A DNA stretch of 30,060 bases from Caryophanales bacterium UBA4100 (GTDB lineage Bacteria; Bacillota; Bacilli; Paenibacillales; UBA4045). The position numbers and the translations under genes were made by a program. The stretch is from NCBI GenBank assembly GCA_002383285.1, contig DFXU01000066.1, forward strand, positions 1 to 30,060, in the 5' to 3' direction. Under the pieces are notes generated by a model that saw nothing but the letters and a program-made list of their open reading frames with translations, was not told the DNA's origin and made no database searches. Below, piece after piece: positions 8,997 through 17,188 of the stretch (its first letter is position 1; every line of letters starts with the position of its first letter).

Positions 8997-9025
8997 TTGA
9001 ACGTTATTCTTGATGGTGCTATAGT
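8997..9025 (+). promoter_or_regulatory. Sigma-A promoter of ABC exporter operon
   Basis: TTGAAC (8997-9002) and TATAGT (9020-9025) are separated by exactly 17 bp. Transcription should start near 9032, giving a leader of about 44 nt before the ATG at 9076. Confidence 0.7.
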
Positions 9026-9052
9026 GTTCAAATCTGAAGTAATACACTATAG
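9019..9052. promoter_or_regulatory. Inverted repeat overlapping the -10 box (candidate operator)
   Basis: CTATAGTGT (9019-9027) and its perfect complement ACACTATAG (9044-9052) are separated by 16 bp. The left arm contains the -10 hexamer and so lies outside the transcript. The repeat therefore acts as DNA rather than as an RNA hairpin, consistent with a repressor or activator site for the exporter operon. Confidence 0.5.
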
Positions 9053-9075
9053 GAACAACTTTCAGGGGGATCTAA

Positions 9076-10830
9076 ATGGATGTTTTGAAGCAATTGAAAT
9101 CGTATTATTGGAACGAACGTTGGTTGTTATTTGGCTCGATCATTAGTTTAATTATTTCTACAGCAGTTGGTATGGTGTATCCGCTTTTAACACGCTATTT
9201 GATAGACGATATTATTAAGGGGCAGAAGTACGATCAGGTGCTGACATTAGCTCTGATCGTATTAGGCGTTATTGTCATAAAGGCGATTTTCCAAGGATTA
9301 CATGGTCTATCGGGTGGTAGATTAGGTAATCGGGTTGCCTATAATCTCCGAAATGCGCTCTATCGTAAGCTTCAATATTTATCATTCCAATATTATGATA
9401 AAGCCAAGACTGGTGATCTGATGTCCCGCCTTACTGCAGATATGGATGCGGTTCGCCAGTTTATCGGCTTTGGGTTTGCGCAGTTCTTGAATTTATTCCT
9501 CATGGTTGGATTTGGGGCAGCAATTATGTTCACGATCCATTGGCAGCTAACTCTTGTTACGTTGGCTACGATGCCGTTGCTGGTCTACACAGCGATCCGC
9601 TTTGAGAGCCGGATTCATCCACAATTCCAGATGATGCGCCTTGCAATGAGTAATATGACAACCGCTGTACAGGAGAATATTACGGGCGTTCGAACGATCA
9701 AGTCTTTTGCAAGAGAGCCTTTTGAGGTTGATAAGTTTAACGTTCGCAGTGATGAATATAAGAATAATCAGATAGGTGCCGCATACATATTCTCGCGCTA
9801 TTTTCCATTCATGGAGATTTTCTCGCTATTATGTGTTGTATCCTTGCTATTCGTTGGTGGTAATCTGGTCATTAATGGCTCTATATCGATCGGTGACCTA
9901 GTTGCATTCTTTAGCTTAATCTGGTTTGTTATAGGCCCAATGTGGGGCGTTGGCTTTCATATTAATCAATATACACAATCGAAGGCTTCCGGTGAGCGGG
10001 TTCTAGAGATATTAAACCATTATGTGCATGTCAAAGATCGGGAAGACGCTATTGCCTTATCGAAGGATCAGATTAAAGGGCATATTCAGTTTGATCATGT
10101 ACAATTTACATATCCCGAGTCGTCACCAACGATTGTTGACTTCACTCTGAATGCTCCACCAGGTTCTGTAATTGGAATTCTCGGAGGCACAGGCTCAGGG
10201 AAATCCACCATCATTCAGCTGCTGCTTAGAGCTTACAATGTGAAGGAAGGTTCGATTAAGATAGATGGCAAGGATATTCGAGGCATTCAGCTAGAAAGCC
10301 TACGTCAGTCGATTGGTATCGTATTCCAGGAAACCTTCCTATTCTCGTCAAGCATCCGGAATAATATCTCATATGGAATTAAGAACGCGAGCATGGCTGA
10401 GATTATTCAAGCGGCGAAGTATGCGCAAGCGCACGACTTTATTATGGAGATGCCGCTTGGCTACGACACTATTGTTGGAGAGCGCGGTATGGGATTGTCA
10501 GGGGGGCAGAAGCAGCGTATCGCGATTGCTCGAGCGCTTATTAAGAATCCCAAGATTCTTATTATGGATGATTCTACAAGTGCGGTTGATATGGATACTG
10601 AGCATGAAATTCAGATGGGCATGAAGGAAATTATGCAAGGTAGAACAACATTCATTATCGCTCATCGGATTTCCTCACTGAAGCATGCCGATGAGATTAT
10701 CGTATTGGATAAAGGAAAGGTCATTCAACGGGGCAAGCATCAGCAATTGCTCTCTCAATTTGGATTATATCGTGACACCTACGACAATCAATATGAGGAC
10801 CAGCCACAGCAATCGGAGGTGCAGTCATGA
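9076..10830 (+). CDS. Heterodimeric ABC exporter subunit with degenerate Walker B (YfiB-like)
   Basis: A 584-residue half-transporter: a six-helix type IV transmembrane domain (about 1-310) fused to an ATPase domain. Walker A is GGTGSGKST (about 370-378), the Q-loop lies in VFQETFLFS, the signature is canonical LSGGQ, and the H-loop is IIAHRIS. Walker B reads ILIMDDST, so the catalytic glutamate is replaced by Asp499. That is the mark of the degenerate subunit in heterodimeric exporters such as TM287/288, BmrC/BmrD and YfiB/YfiC. Its partner is the next gene, which overlaps it by 4 bp (ATGA). The pair probably exports drugs, lipids or other amphiphiles; the substrate cannot be read from sequence. 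The SD AGGGGGA stands 5 nt before the ATG. Confidence 0.9.
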   Translation: MDVLKQLKSYYWNERWLLFGSIISLIISTAVGMVYPLLTRYLIDDIIKGQKYDQVLTLALIVLGVIVIKAIFQGLHGLSGGRLGNRVAYNLRNALYRKLQYLSFQYYDKAKTGDLMSRLTADMDAVRQFIGFGFAQFLNLFLMVGFGAAIMFTIHWQLTLVTLATMPLLVYTAIRFESRIHPQFQMMRLAMSNMTTAVQENITGVRTIKSFAREPFEVDKFNVRSDEYKNNQIGAAYIFSRYFPFMEIFSLLCVVSLLFVGGNLVINGSISIGDLVAFFSLIWFVIGPMWGVGFHINQYTQSKASGERVLEILNHYVHVKDREDAIALSKDQIKGHIQFDHVQFTYPESSPTIVDFTLNAPPGSVIGILGGTGSGKSTIIQLLLRAYNVKEGSIKIDGKDIRGIQLESLRQSIGIVFQETFLFSSSIRNNISYGIKNASMAEIIQAAKYAQAHDFIMEMPLGYDTIVGERGMGLSGGQKQRIAIARALIKNPKILIMDDSTSAVDMDTEHEIQMGMKEIMQGRTTFIIAHRISSLKHADEIIVLDKGKVIQRGKHQQLLSQFGLYRDTYDNQYEDQPQQSEVQS

Positions 10831-12653
10831 GCGCAGAATTGAAGACAGCCAAATCTACCCGATTCGTATATCAGGATGATGAAGTTTTATTAAAGCCCTT
10901 CGATTGGGCAGTACTCCGTCGGTTGGGTCATTACATTAAGCCTTTTATTAAGAAGCTAATCCCTGTAATCCTGCTCATGCTATACGGTGCCGCCACGAAG
11001 CTGACTGTACCTATCCTGATTGGGACAACAATCGACAGGGTTATTGACCCTGATACAGGGAATGGAAGCATGATGTTCCTATCCATATTCGCTGGAACAA
11101 TCTTAGCCTTGTATATCCTTCAGCTGTTCGCCAATAGAATTCGCATCCGAATTACGAATGTGATTGGTCAACAGGTGATTAGTGATATTCGTAAGGATTT
11201 GTTCACGCATATCCAGAAGCTAAGCTTTCGGTTTTTCGACAAAAGACCCGCGGGCTCTGTGCTCGTACGTATTACGAATGATGTGAACGCCCTACAGGAT
11301 TTGTTCACGAACGGTGTCGTGAATATGCTGATCGATGTTGTGCTCCTGATCGGGATTGTCGCGGTTCTGCTAACACTTAATTTCAAGCTAGGGCTTGCCA
11401 TTATGTTCACAGTTCCACTAATGTTTATAATCTCAACGACTTTGCGCAAGCGAATTCGAAGAGCTTGGCAGGATGTGCGCTTAAGACAATCAAGGATTAA
11501 TTCGCATCTGAATGAGAGCATTCAAGGAATCAAGGTAACACAAGCGTATACGCAGGAGAAAGAGAATATCACCTACTTCGATGAAATGAATACCAATAAT
11601 CGTCGTTCTTGGGACGTCGCCTCGGGGTTAAATCAAATCTTCATCCCGATATTGGAAATTACCGGAGGGCTAGGCTACTTCATTCTATTCTGGTATGGAG
11701 CAATCCTAGTAGAAAGTAATGAGATATCAATTGGTTTGTTCGTCATGTTCGCTACCTTCATCTCTCAATTCTGGGAGCCGATTAACCGTCTAGGTCAGAT
11801 GTATTCACAGCTGTTAATAGCTATGGCTTCCTCTGAGCGTATATTCGAATTTATGGATGAACGTCCATCTGTCGCGGAGAAGGAATACCCGGTTCAATTA
11901 CCTACGATTCGTGGAGATATTAAGCTTAAGCATATTGTGTTCGAATACGAGAAGGGAAGACCTGTGCTGGAGGATGTAAATCTAGAGGTAAGCGCTGGTC
12001 AGTCGATTGCCTTGGTAGGCCATACAGGTTCTGGTAAGAGCACGATCATTAATCTACTCTGTCGATTCTATGACCCTATACAAGGTAGGTGCGAGATCGA
12101 TGGTTATGACCTGCGAGATGTATCGATCCAGAGCTTACGCTCCCAAGTCGGCATTGTGCTTCAGGATACATTCATATTCTCGGGCTCCATACGAGATAAT
12201 ATCCGATTTGGTAAATTAGATGCAACGAATGACGAGGTGGAGGCGGCTGCACGTGCCGTTCACGCACATGATTTCATCTCGAGCATGCATTATGGCTATG
12301 ATACACAGGTCGAAGAGCGGGGCAATGTATTATCAATGGGTCAACGTCAATTGATCTCGTTCGCTCGTGCGCTTCTCGCGGATCCACGAATTCTCATCTT
12401 GGATGAAGCGACTGCTAGTATCGATACCGAAACCGAAGTGAAAATTCAGAGCGCCCTAAAGGTATTGTTGAAGGGTAGGACATCATTCATCATTGCGCAT
12501 CGCCTATCAACAATACGACACGCAGATATGATCGTTGTCATGGACCATGGTAAGGTAATGGAGCAGGGCACACATGATGGTTTGTTAGAGCAGAGAGGTA
12601 TTTATTACGGTCTGATCGAAGCCCAATATCGATTCCTGCAGGAAGTCGTCTAG
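10827..12653 (+). CDS. Heterodimeric ABC exporter subunit with canonical Walker B (YfiC-like)
   Basis: A 608-residue half-transporter: a transmembrane domain (about 40-340) plus an ATPase domain. Walker A is GHTGSGKST, the Q-loop is in VLQDTFIFS, Walker B is ILILDEAT with the catalytic Glu527 present, and the H-loop is IIAHRLS. The signature is altered to LSMGQ (502-506). This subunit therefore supplies the defective signature facing the Walker A/B of the upstream subunit, while its own Walker motifs pair with the partner's canonical LSGGQ. One competent and one degenerate ATP site result. Translation is probably coupled through the ATGA overlap, with its own SD CGGAGGTG. A strong terminator follows 36 bp after the stop. 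Confidence 0.92.
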   Translation: MSAELKTAKSTRFVYQDDEVLLKPFDWAVLRRLGHYIKPFIKKLIPVILLMLYGAATKLTVPILIGTTIDRVIDPDTGNGSMMFLSIFAGTILALYILQLFANRIRIRITNVIGQQVISDIRKDLFTHIQKLSFRFFDKRPAGSVLVRITNDVNALQDLFTNGVVNMLIDVVLLIGIVAVLLTLNFKLGLAIMFTVPLMFIISTTLRKRIRRAWQDVRLRQSRINSHLNESIQGIKVTQAYTQEKENITYFDEMNTNNRRSWDVASGLNQIFIPILEITGGLGYFILFWYGAILVESNEISIGLFVMFATFISQFWEPINRLGQMYSQLLIAMASSERIFEFMDERPSVAEKEYPVQLPTIRGDIKLKHIVFEYEKGRPVLEDVNLEVSAGQSIALVGHTGSGKSTIINLLCRFYDPIQGRCEIDGYDLRDVSIQSLRSQVGIVLQDTFIFSGSIRDNIRFGKLDATNDEVEAAARAVHAHDFISSMHYGYDTQVEERGNVLSMGQRQLISFARALLADPRILILDEATASIDTETEVKIQSALKVLLKGRTSFIIAHRLSTIRHADMIVVMDHGKVMEQGTHDGLLEQRGIYYGLIEAQYRFLQEVV

Positions 12654-12689
12654 CTTAGTAGCAGTCAAGTATAGTTCAGCTATATAATG

Positions 12690-12722
12690 ACCGTTCGGTG
12701 ATCTTTCCGAACGGTTTCTTAT
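12690..12722 (+). terminator. Intrinsic terminator of ABC exporter operon
   Basis: A perfect 9-bp GC-rich stem (ACCGTTCGG at 12690-12698, CCGAACGGT at 12707-12715) with an 8-nt loop is followed by TTCTT. Confidence 0.88.
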
Positions 12723-12796
12723 GTGTATAGGCACTAATCGCCCATCTTGTGAATAGCTTAGGAAAGAGTAATCACAAGAAACGGGGAGATCATTAT

Positions 12797-14074
12797 ATGC
12801 AGATTGCAGTTGTTAATCCTGGGGAGTCTCTATGGCAAATAGCTAATCGCTATGGAGTAACGACCGAAAGTATCGTTGTACTGAATAGCTTGGACCAGCC
12901 AGAAAGATTAGTCCCCGGTCAAGCCCTAGTCCTACCGGTTGTAGGCAGTTACTATACGATTCGGCAGGGGGATTCATTCTATTCCATCGCTAATCGTCTA
13001 GGGATCCCTCTTCAGAGCTTGGTTCAGGCTAACCCTAATGTGGACCCTACACAGCTACAGGCAGGTCAGGTATTGCGAATTCCTCAAGCCCCAAAGCCGA
13101 TTATTGAGTCTAATGCTTATCTGCAGCCTTCAACTGCTGAACGTGATCGGAATTTAGTTCAGGAGCATGCGGATTTGTTAACCTACTTCAGCATATTCCA
13201 ATATCGTGTTCTGCGTACGGGAGCACTCGTAGCACCTGCGGATACTGCTGCTTTGGAGGCAATTCGAGCTACAGATTCGAGACCAATGATGGTTATAGCT
13301 AATTTCGAGGAGGGTAATTTTTCTCCTGAGATATCAAGAGCAATTTTTACAGATGCGGCTGTAAGAAACACATTGATCACATCGGTAATGCAGACTATGA
13401 AAGCAAAGGGCTTTCGGGCACTCAACATTGACTTTGAGAATATGTATGCTGACGATCGTGAGCTGTATAATCAATTTCTCCGGGAGATTACAGCGAGACT
13501 TCATCAGGAAGGCCTGCTGGTATCAACCGCGCTCGCACCGAAGACCAGTGCTGCACAGGTTGGGCAATGGTATGAAGCCCATGATTATAGAGCTCATGGC
13601 GAAATTGTCGATTTTGTTATTATTATGACGTATGAATGGGGCTGGTCTGGTGGACCCCCGATGGCAGTTTCACCGATTCCGCAAGTAAGAGCTGTACTGG
13701 ATTATGCCGTTTCTGTTATTCCGCCTGCGAAAATTATGATGGGTGCACCACTCTATGGCTACGATTGGACACTCCCTTTCGTTCAGGGCGGGAAATTCGC
13801 TCGTTCATTGAGTCCACAAGCGGCAGTGACACAAGCTAGGAATGTTGGAGCAATAATTCGTTATGATCCCATCTCACAAGCGCCTAATTATAGTTATTAT
13901 GATGCTGAAGGTAAGGAGCACATCGTATGGTTTGAGGATGCACGTAGTATGCAAGCCAAATTTGATCTAATTAAGTCGTATGGGCTGCGTGGAATTAGCT
14001 ACTGGGTGCTAGGCAATCCATTTCCACAGAACTGGGCGCTGCTGGGGGATAATTTTCGGATCAGGAAGATTTGA
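12797..14074 (+). CDS. LysM/GH18 spore peptidoglycan hydrolase (YaaH/SleL-like)
   Basis: A 425-residue protein with two N-terminal LysM domains (about 1-47 and 49-96) and a C-terminal GH18 domain. This is the architecture of YaaH/SleL, the N-acetylglucosaminidases or muropeptide-trimming enzymes of spore cortex breakdown. The GH18 signature is LNIDFENMY, with the predicted acid Glu214; the WYEAHDYRAHG and MTYEWGWSGGPP segments are also typical. There is no signal peptide, as expected for a spore-coat-associated enzyme made in the mother cell. I choose the ATG at 12797, preceded by ACGGGGAGAT. The frame stays open to an ATG at 12749, but that start has no SD and adds 16 charged residues ahead of LysM1. 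It is monocistronic between two terminators. Confidence 0.9.
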   Translation: MQIAVVNPGESLWQIANRYGVTTESIVVLNSLDQPERLVPGQALVLPVVGSYYTIRQGDSFYSIANRLGIPLQSLVQANPNVDPTQLQAGQVLRIPQAPKPIIESNAYLQPSTAERDRNLVQEHADLLTYFSIFQYRVLRTGALVAPADTAALEAIRATDSRPMMVIANFEEGNFSPEISRAIFTDAAVRNTLITSVMQTMKAKGFRALNIDFENMYADDRELYNQFLREITARLHQEGLLVSTALAPKTSAAQVGQWYEAHDYRAHGEIVDFVIIMTYEWGWSGGPPMAVSPIPQVRAVLDYAVSVIPPAKIMMGAPLYGYDWTLPFVQGGKFARSLSPQAAVTQARNVGAIIRYDPISQAPNYSYYDAEGKEHIVWFEDARSMQAKFDLIKSYGLRGISYWVLGNPFPQNWALLGDNFRIRKI

Positions 14075-14126
14075 ACGTATTACTTATGAAATGTGTGCTT
14101 GCTCTAAAGTAGCTATATTACAACGG

Positions 14127-14158
14127 ATCGCGAATAAACTTCGCGATTTTTGTATTTT
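14127..14158 (+). terminator. Intrinsic terminator after the YaaH-like gene
   Basis: A perfect 8-bp stem ATCGCGAA (14127-14134) / TTCGCGAT (14140-14147) with a 5-nt loop is followed by TTTTGTATTTTT. Confidence 0.9.
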
Positions 14159-14287
14159 TACAAGTGATAATTTAATATTACAAGCGGCTAAGTTGCAAAA
14201 TTCATGCAGAAGTTTTACTCTAAATGGAGTGTGTCTTTTAAATGTACATAATATAGCTTAAGAATAACACTATGAGGGGGTAATAAA

Positions 14288-15097
14288 TTGAAATCATCAA
14301 GCTTCATTTGGGCAACTGTTGGAATCTCTGCGTTACTATCTTCATTATTACTCATCTTCGGACTTGTATATGCTGTGAATGATGTTGTTAATCCTAAGGC
14401 GACCTTATTCGAGGATGTGACAAGAGTGCCAGATCAGCTGCAGAATGGTAAGGAAGATAATCGTATAGAAATCGTAGCGCTTGGGGATTCATTGACGAAA
14501 GGGACTGGTGACCGAACCGGGGTAGGATATATTGGTTACATAAAGGAAAGATTAGCTGAGGTTACTGATAATCCAGTTTATATCTTGAATAATCTGGGTG
14601 TGAACGGATATAGAACCGATCAATTACTAGCGGATTTGAATGATAAGCCATCGGTTGCCGAAACCGTAGCAAAAGCAGACATTATCGTATTCACTATAGG
14701 TGGTAACGATTTATTCAAATATGTCAGAGAAGAGCTGGACATCACTTCGGCTAATATTGATCCAGAAGCGCTGTTCAAGAGTATACCTGAACCGGCAGAA
14801 CGATTACAGCAAATCCTCATGAGAATAAATGACATTAATCCCGAAGCTACGATTGTTTATATGGGCTTGTTCAATCCGTTCCTTGATCTGGACGAATCAC
14901 GAGCAACCTCGCTTGCTATTGCCAAATGGAATCAAACAGCTTATGAATTTATCAATACGTATCCGAATATGATACTTGTTCCGACCGCTGATTTATTCGA
15001 GAAGAATCTACTGAATTATCTATACACCGATCACTTCCATCCGAACCAAGAAGGATATCAGCGAATGGCAGAACGTGCAGTACAAGCACTCTACTAA
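14288..15097 (+). CDS. Membrane-anchored SGNH/GDSL hydrolase (YpmR-like)
   Basis: A 269-residue esterase-family protein. Residues 8-30 form an N-terminal hydrophobic segment (anchor or uncleaved signal), placing the enzyme on the outer membrane face. The SGNH blocks are in order: I, ALGDSLTKG with nucleophile Ser68; II, the glycine in GVNGYRTDQ; III, GGNDLF with the oxyanion Asn; V, DHFHPNQEG with the catalytic Asp and His. It resembles B. subtilis YpmR; the substrate is unknown (a lipid, acyl or acetyl ester is likely). The start codon is TTG, seven bases after the SD GAGGGGG. An ABC transporter begins 25 bp downstream with no terminator between, so they are probably cotranscribed. Confidence 0.88.
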   Translation: MKSSSFIWATVGISALLSSLLLIFGLVYAVNDVVNPKATLFEDVTRVPDQLQNGKEDNRIEIVALGDSLTKGTGDRTGVGYIGYIKERLAEVTDNPVYILNNLGVNGYRTDQLLADLNDKPSVAETVAKADIIVFTIGGNDLFKYVREELDITSANIDPEALFKSIPEPAERLQQILMRINDINPEATIVYMGLFNPFLDLDESRATSLAIAKWNQTAYEFINTYPNMILVPTADLFEKNLLNYLYTDHFHPNQEGYQRMAERAVQALY

Positions 15098-15122
15098 TTG
15101 ACAATACAGGAGGTGAACGATT

Positions 15123-16085
15123 ATGAGCAACTCAGCTGAGCACGTATTGTCAGTTAGAAATCTGAAGAAAAAAATCGGCAATACGATGATCATTAAAGGC
15201 ATTTCCTTCGATATATACGGTGGCGAGATATTCGGTTTCTTAGGTCCTAACGGTTCGGGGAAAACAACAACCATCCGCATGCTTGTTGATTTAATCCGCC
15301 CTACAGAAGGGACTGTCTCGGTCTGCGGATTCGATGTTCATAAGGAGCATACCGAAGCACTGAGACTGGTGGGCTCAATTGTTGAGAATCCAGAGATGTA
15401 TCCATATTTGACAGGCTGGGAGAATTTAGAGCACTTTGCTAGAATGGTACCTGGAATAGGGCAGGATCGGATTCAAGAGGTAGTAGATATTGTAGGTATG
15501 CACAACCGGATTCATGATAAGGTAAAAAAGTATTCACTTGGTATGCGGCAACGTCTGGGTATCGCGCAAGCATTACTGGGTAAACCGAAGCTGCTTATTA
15601 TGGATGAACCCACGAATGGACTAGATCCTCAGGGGATTAAGGAGTTAAGAGAATTTATTCGTCGTCTGGCCGATGATGGCATGAGTTTATTCATCTCCAG
15701 TCATTTATTAAGTGAGATACAGCTGATGTGTGATCGTGTGGCAATCATAAGCCATGGTGAAGTCATTGCCGTCGGCAAAGTGGACGAGCTGCTCGATCAG
15801 TCAACAGGTAAGGTGTTAATTCATGTAGACTCCCGTGAGAAGGCAATGAAGGTGCTTGACGGCTTTAGTGTCTTAGAGGTTACGGATGCAGAAGAGCTGG
15901 AGATGGCGGATTTAACGAAAATGCCTAACTCCGTTGCATTGGCAGTTAGAATGGATATGACTGAGGTATCCCAATTGAATCACGAGCTGGTTGTCTCTGG
16001 AGTCAAGGTTCATGCTCTTCAGATCAGGAAACCTTCACTTGAGGAGCTATTCTTGAATTTAACTGGGGGTGAAAGTATTGATTAG
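15123..16085 (+). CDS. ABC transporter ATP-binding protein (BcrA-like)
   Basis: A 320-residue ATPase of the bacitracin-resistance/ABC-2 type. Walker A is GPNGSGKTT (about 40-48), the signature is the family variant YSLGMRQRLGIA, Walker B is LLIMDEPTNGLDP and the switch His is in FISSHLLSE. A C-terminal extension of about 90 residues after VDELLDQ is usual for this group. It works with the overlapping downstream permease. The SD AGGAGGTGA is near-perfect. The substrate is unknown; relatives export peptides or antibiotics or serve in envelope stress. Confidence 0.92.
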   Translation: MSNSAEHVLSVRNLKKKIGNTMIIKGISFDIYGGEIFGFLGPNGSGKTTTIRMLVDLIRPTEGTVSVCGFDVHKEHTEALRLVGSIVENPEMYPYLTGWENLEHFARMVPGIGQDRIQEVVDIVGMHNRIHDKVKKYSLGMRQRLGIAQALLGKPKLLIMDEPTNGLDPQGIKELREFIRRLADDGMSLFISSHLLSEIQLMCDRVAIISHGEVIAVGKVDELLDQSTGKVLIHVDSREKAMKVLDGFSVLEVTDAEELEMADLTKMPNSVALAVRMDMTEVSQLNHELVVSGVKVHALQIRKPSLEELFLNLTGGESID

Positions 16086-17070
16086 CATCTATCCTTTGGT
16101 GAAGAATGAGGTTCTGAAAATCATAAAGAAGAAACGGTTTTTGGTGGTCATACTGGTACTAGCTGCTCTGATCCCGATTTTTACATATGCTCAAATGAAG
16201 GTTGCGCAGAATCTTCAAGAGCAGTTTGGTTCTACAGATTGGAGACTAGAAACACAGCAACGTATTACAGATTACACCAATCGTCTGGGAAGTGCGCGTG
16301 TACCCGAGGAGTGGAAAAAGTACATGACTGTGCAGGTCCAGCAGCTTCAGTACTATCTAGACAAGGATATTAATCCTCAGTCTCCGAATGGTGTAACGTT
16401 TACTCGAGGGTTTTTAAGTGAAACTGTTTCGTTATTCTTACCATTATTGGTACTAGCTGTGGCATCGGATTTAATATCGGGTGAACGATCAGGTGGAACG
16501 ATCAAGATGTTATTGACCCGTCCCGTTAGAAGATGGAAGATATTAGCAAGTAAGCTGATTGCTCTTACAATGTTCGTATCTCTCATTATTATCATTACTA
16601 TCCTATTGGCTTATTTGATATCAGGGTCAGTATTTGGATATGATGGTTGGGATATGCCTGTGTTAACTGGCTTCCAGGTTGAAGGTACAGATGTGAATAC
16701 AGCTTATGTTCATTCAATTGATCAATGGTTATTCTTAATCATGCAGGGTGGACTTGCTTGGTTCTCAGCGATGGCGGTCGCTTGTTTAGCATTGATGGTA
16801 TCGGTACTTGTTAGAAGTACAGCCGCTAGTATTGTGATCATGATGGCAACAATTATTGCGGGGTTAATATTAGCGAACATTGCTTCTTCATGGGAGAGTG
16901 CGAAATATCTCTTCATGGTGAATTTAGATTTGCCAGACTATCTGAGTGGGCAGCTTCCTCCGATTGAAGGAATGACTTTGCCATTCTCTATGACGGTTCT
17001 TGCCATATGGGCGTTAGGATCATTAATTGTGTCATTCACTGTATTCACCAAACAGGACATTCTTAATTAA
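16078..17070 (+). CDS. ABC-2 type transporter permease
   Basis: About 330 residues with roughly six hydrophobic segments: one near the N-terminus (FLVVILVLAALIPIF), a large extracellular loop, then a cluster including LFLPLLVLAVASDLISGERSGGT. The motif SGERSGGTIKMLLTRPVRR is typical of ABC-2 permeases. I place the start at TTG 16078, five bases after GGGGGTGA, giving an 8-bp overlap with the ATPase gene and probable translational coupling. A GTG at 16069 is in frame but lies inside that SD. It is the last gene of the SGNH-ABC operon; I saw no clear terminator before parE. Confidence 0.87.
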   Translation: MISIYPLVKNEVLKIIKKKRFLVVILVLAALIPIFTYAQMKVAQNLQEQFGSTDWRLETQQRITDYTNRLGSARVPEEWKKYMTVQVQQLQYYLDKDINPQSPNGVTFTRGFLSETVSLFLPLLVLAVASDLISGERSGGTIKMLLTRPVRRWKILASKLIALTMFVSLIIIITILLAYLISGSVFGYDGWDMPVLTGFQVEGTDVNTAYVHSIDQWLFLIMQGGLAWFSAMAVACLALMVSVLVRSTAASIVIMMATIIAGLILANIASSWESAKYLFMVNLDLPDYLSGQLPPIEGMTLPFSMTVLAIWALGSLIVSFTVFTKQDILN

Positions 17071-17131
17071 GGAATGATCCCAAAAATTTAGATAGATTTA
17101 TCGCAAGTTTCTATTCGCTTATTCCAAAGTC

Positions 17132-17141
17132 ATGTTATAAT
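17132..17141 (+). promoter_or_regulatory. Extended -10 promoter for parE-parC
   Basis: TGTTATAAT (TATAAT at 17136-17141) is a perfect -10 with the TGn extension. No good -35 is seen at 16-18 bp. The leader to the parE ATG would be about 40 nt. Confidence 0.55.
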
Positions 17142-17188
17142 GCTAACCGAAGCAAGAACGTTGCACCATTGTTGAAAGGGGCTAGAGA

